Source of the DNA: Clostridiales bacterium
GTDB taxonomy: Bacteria; Bacillota; Clostridia; Oscillospirales; Acutalibacteraceae
Direction: 5' to 3'
Length of the DNA stretch: 6,729 nucleotides
Assembly: GCA_019416395.1 (NCBI GenBank)
Contig: DXXH01000055.1
Location: 1 to 6,729 of the forward strand
Positions 5,649 to 6,729 of this stretch are shown one piece after another (the stretch's first letter is position 1; the number at the start of each line of letters is the position of its first letter). The notes beneath the pieces were generated by a model. It had not been told where the DNA came from, did not search any database, and was given only the letters and a program-made list of their open reading frames with translations. Position numbers and translations under genes: made by a program.

Positions 5649-6729
5649 TTAAAGCTTCAATTTCGTCCAATTCCCTTTGCGGAACCGAAGGAACGTGAGA
5701 AGGAACCGGACAAACTGATCACACGCCGTACCAAACCAGGCGCCCATCAGCCCCAGTCCCAAGGGATAGCACAACAACCAGCTAATACCAGGGCGGATAC
5801 ACGTCACACTGATCAAGGATACAAGAGCGGTAAACCGTGTGTCTCCTGCTCCCCGCAGACAGCCAAACAGCACAACCTGCTCAATCTGCATGAAGAGGAT
5901 CACACTCAAGATCCTCATGATCATCGCTCCATAATTCAAAATCACCGGATCATCGGTGTACAACAAGAAAATGTCTCCGCCAAAGAAGAAATACACCACG
6001 CCCATTACACAGGCGCAGAGAAAGCCGATCTTTTGGCACACATTGCCATAAATTTTCGCCATGTCCGGACGCTGCCGTCCCAGACTTTGCCCAATCAGCG
6101 TTACCGAAGCTACTGACAAGCCGTCTCCAAAGGAAAAGGACATGCTCATCATGTTCATACCGATCTGATGGGAAGCGAGCTCTATGGTACCCAGATAAGC
6201 CACCGTCATGGAAAACAGCAAAAAGCCAATACGCAGGCAGACCTGTTCCACCAAAGAGCTTGACCACACATTTCCTATGGATTTAACACTGATCCGGTCA
6301 GCAATCCAACCTTTCACATAGCCAAGACACACAAAGCTGCTTTTCCGCAGCACAGAAATGAGACTCAGCACACAGGCGCATACTGTGCCAAGAACCGTGG
6401 CAATCGCCGCTCCCCGTACTCCCAAAGCAGGAAACCCAAAATTTCCCCCGATGAGCAAGTAATTGAATATCACGTTGACCAGGTTGGAAATCAAATTTGT
6501 CACCATGGCGATCCGTGTATTGCCCGCTCCCCGCTGGGCCGCATTCAGCACAAGAGAGACTGTGGAAAACCCCTGGCACCCCATGATAATCTGCAAATAT
6601 TCCACCGCGTACTCATGAGTATCCGGCTGGGAACCTACCAAACGTACAATGGGCCCCGCAAGTCCCACAAAAAGCAAGCTGATCATGGCGGTTAGAATCA
6701 AGGTGATCAGCAGTGCCATACGCACGACC
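5649..6729 (-). CDS. MATE family efflux transporter, N-terminal part missing at the window edge
   Basis: The frame is open to the right edge; the GTG at 6725 is an internal codon, not the start. About 360 residues are present of a usual 440-460, so roughly the first two or three membrane helices are missing. Counting from that GTG, RGAGNTRIAMVTNLISNLVN (65-84) and RGAGDTRFTALVSLIS (291-306) are the matching segments of the two pseudo-symmetric halves. NYLLIGGNFGFPALGVRGAAIAT (88-110) and VTLIGQSLGR (208-217) are further MATE hallmarks. Multiple hydrophobic helices fill the rest, and the protein ends in the basic tail RFRKGNWTKLKL. These proteins export cationic drugs or metabolites using Na+ or H+; the substrate cannot be told. 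The gene ends 60 bases before glycerate kinase, with no terminator visible between them. Confidence 0.95.
   Translation of the reverse strand, partial: VVRMALLITLILTAMISLLFVGLAGPIVRLVGSQPDTHEYAVEYLQIIMGCQGFSTVSLVLNAAQRGAGNTRIAMVTNLISNLVNVIFNYLLIGGNFGFPALGVRGAAIATVLGTVCACVLSLISVLRKSSFVCLGYVKGWIADRISVKSIGNVWSSSLVEQVCLRIGFLLFSMTVAYLGTIELASHQIGMNMMSMSFSFGDGLSVASVTLIGQSLGRQRPDMAKIYGNVCQKIGFLCACVMGVVYFFFGGDIFLLYTDDPVILNYGAMIMRILSVILFMQIEQVVLFGCLRGAGDTRFTALVSLISVTCIRPGISWLLCYPLGLGLMGAWFGTACDQFVRFLLTFLRFRKGNWTKLKL

Noticed and set aside
4905..6116. 403-codon open frame on plus across glycerate kinase and the MATE gene
   Set aside because: It spans two well-supported minus genes and the promoter gap between them, and shows no domain or ribosome-site support.
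4443..6729. MATE and glycerate kinase as a dedicated transport/metabolism operon
   Set aside because: They share a strand and a 60-base gap, but a separate promoter candidate lies in the gap and no functional link is known between the families.

Overview
The window reads as chromosomal DNA from a spore-forming, anaerobic-type Firmicute, most likely a Clostridia member. The evidence is a small acid-soluble spore protein, a BofC_C-like membrane-anchored protein, a Firmicute-style class A penicillin-binding protein with a long disordered tail, strong AGGAGG-type ribosome sites and frequent GTG/TTG starts. Family assignment within Clostridia (for example Oscillospiraceae) is an impression, not shown by the sequence. 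I see no insertion sequence, CRISPR array, tRNA or rRNA.

Layout, left to right. At 1-412 (minus, cut by the left edge) lies a small protein with a helix-turn-helix-like stretch and an ACT domain; a 19-bp dyad at 454-472 upstream of it overlaps its possible -35 region. An intrinsic terminator (495-534, minus) follows the large bifunctional cell-wall synthase gene at 561-3110 (minus, GTG start). An 83-bp divergent intergenic region separates that gene from a plus-strand TTG-started gene (3194-3595) for a one-pass membrane protein with a BofC_C-like end. This gene converges on an alpha/beta-type SASP gene (3647-3838, minus), with a GC-rich hairpin terminator between them whose T-run reads on the minus strand. 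Then come, all on minus, an unrecognised three-helix membrane protein (3965-4318), a glycerate 2-kinase (4443-5588) and the C-terminal three quarters of a MATE efflux transporter (5649-6729, cut by the right edge).

How the genes relate. The window looks like a set of short transcription units rather than one system. MATE and glycerate kinase are co-directional, but the 60-bp gap between them holds a reasonable sigma-A-like promoter for the kinase. The SASP and BofC_C-like genes face each other, and both have sequences resembling forespore sigma-G promoters, so they may be expressed together late in sporulation. The ACT protein may control its own transcription, and perhaps that of an amino-acid biosynthesis gene beyond the left edge.

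I found no convincing previously undescribed system. The points most worth checking are the ACT-gene operator candidate, the pair of sigma-G-like promoters and the unknown 117-residue membrane protein.
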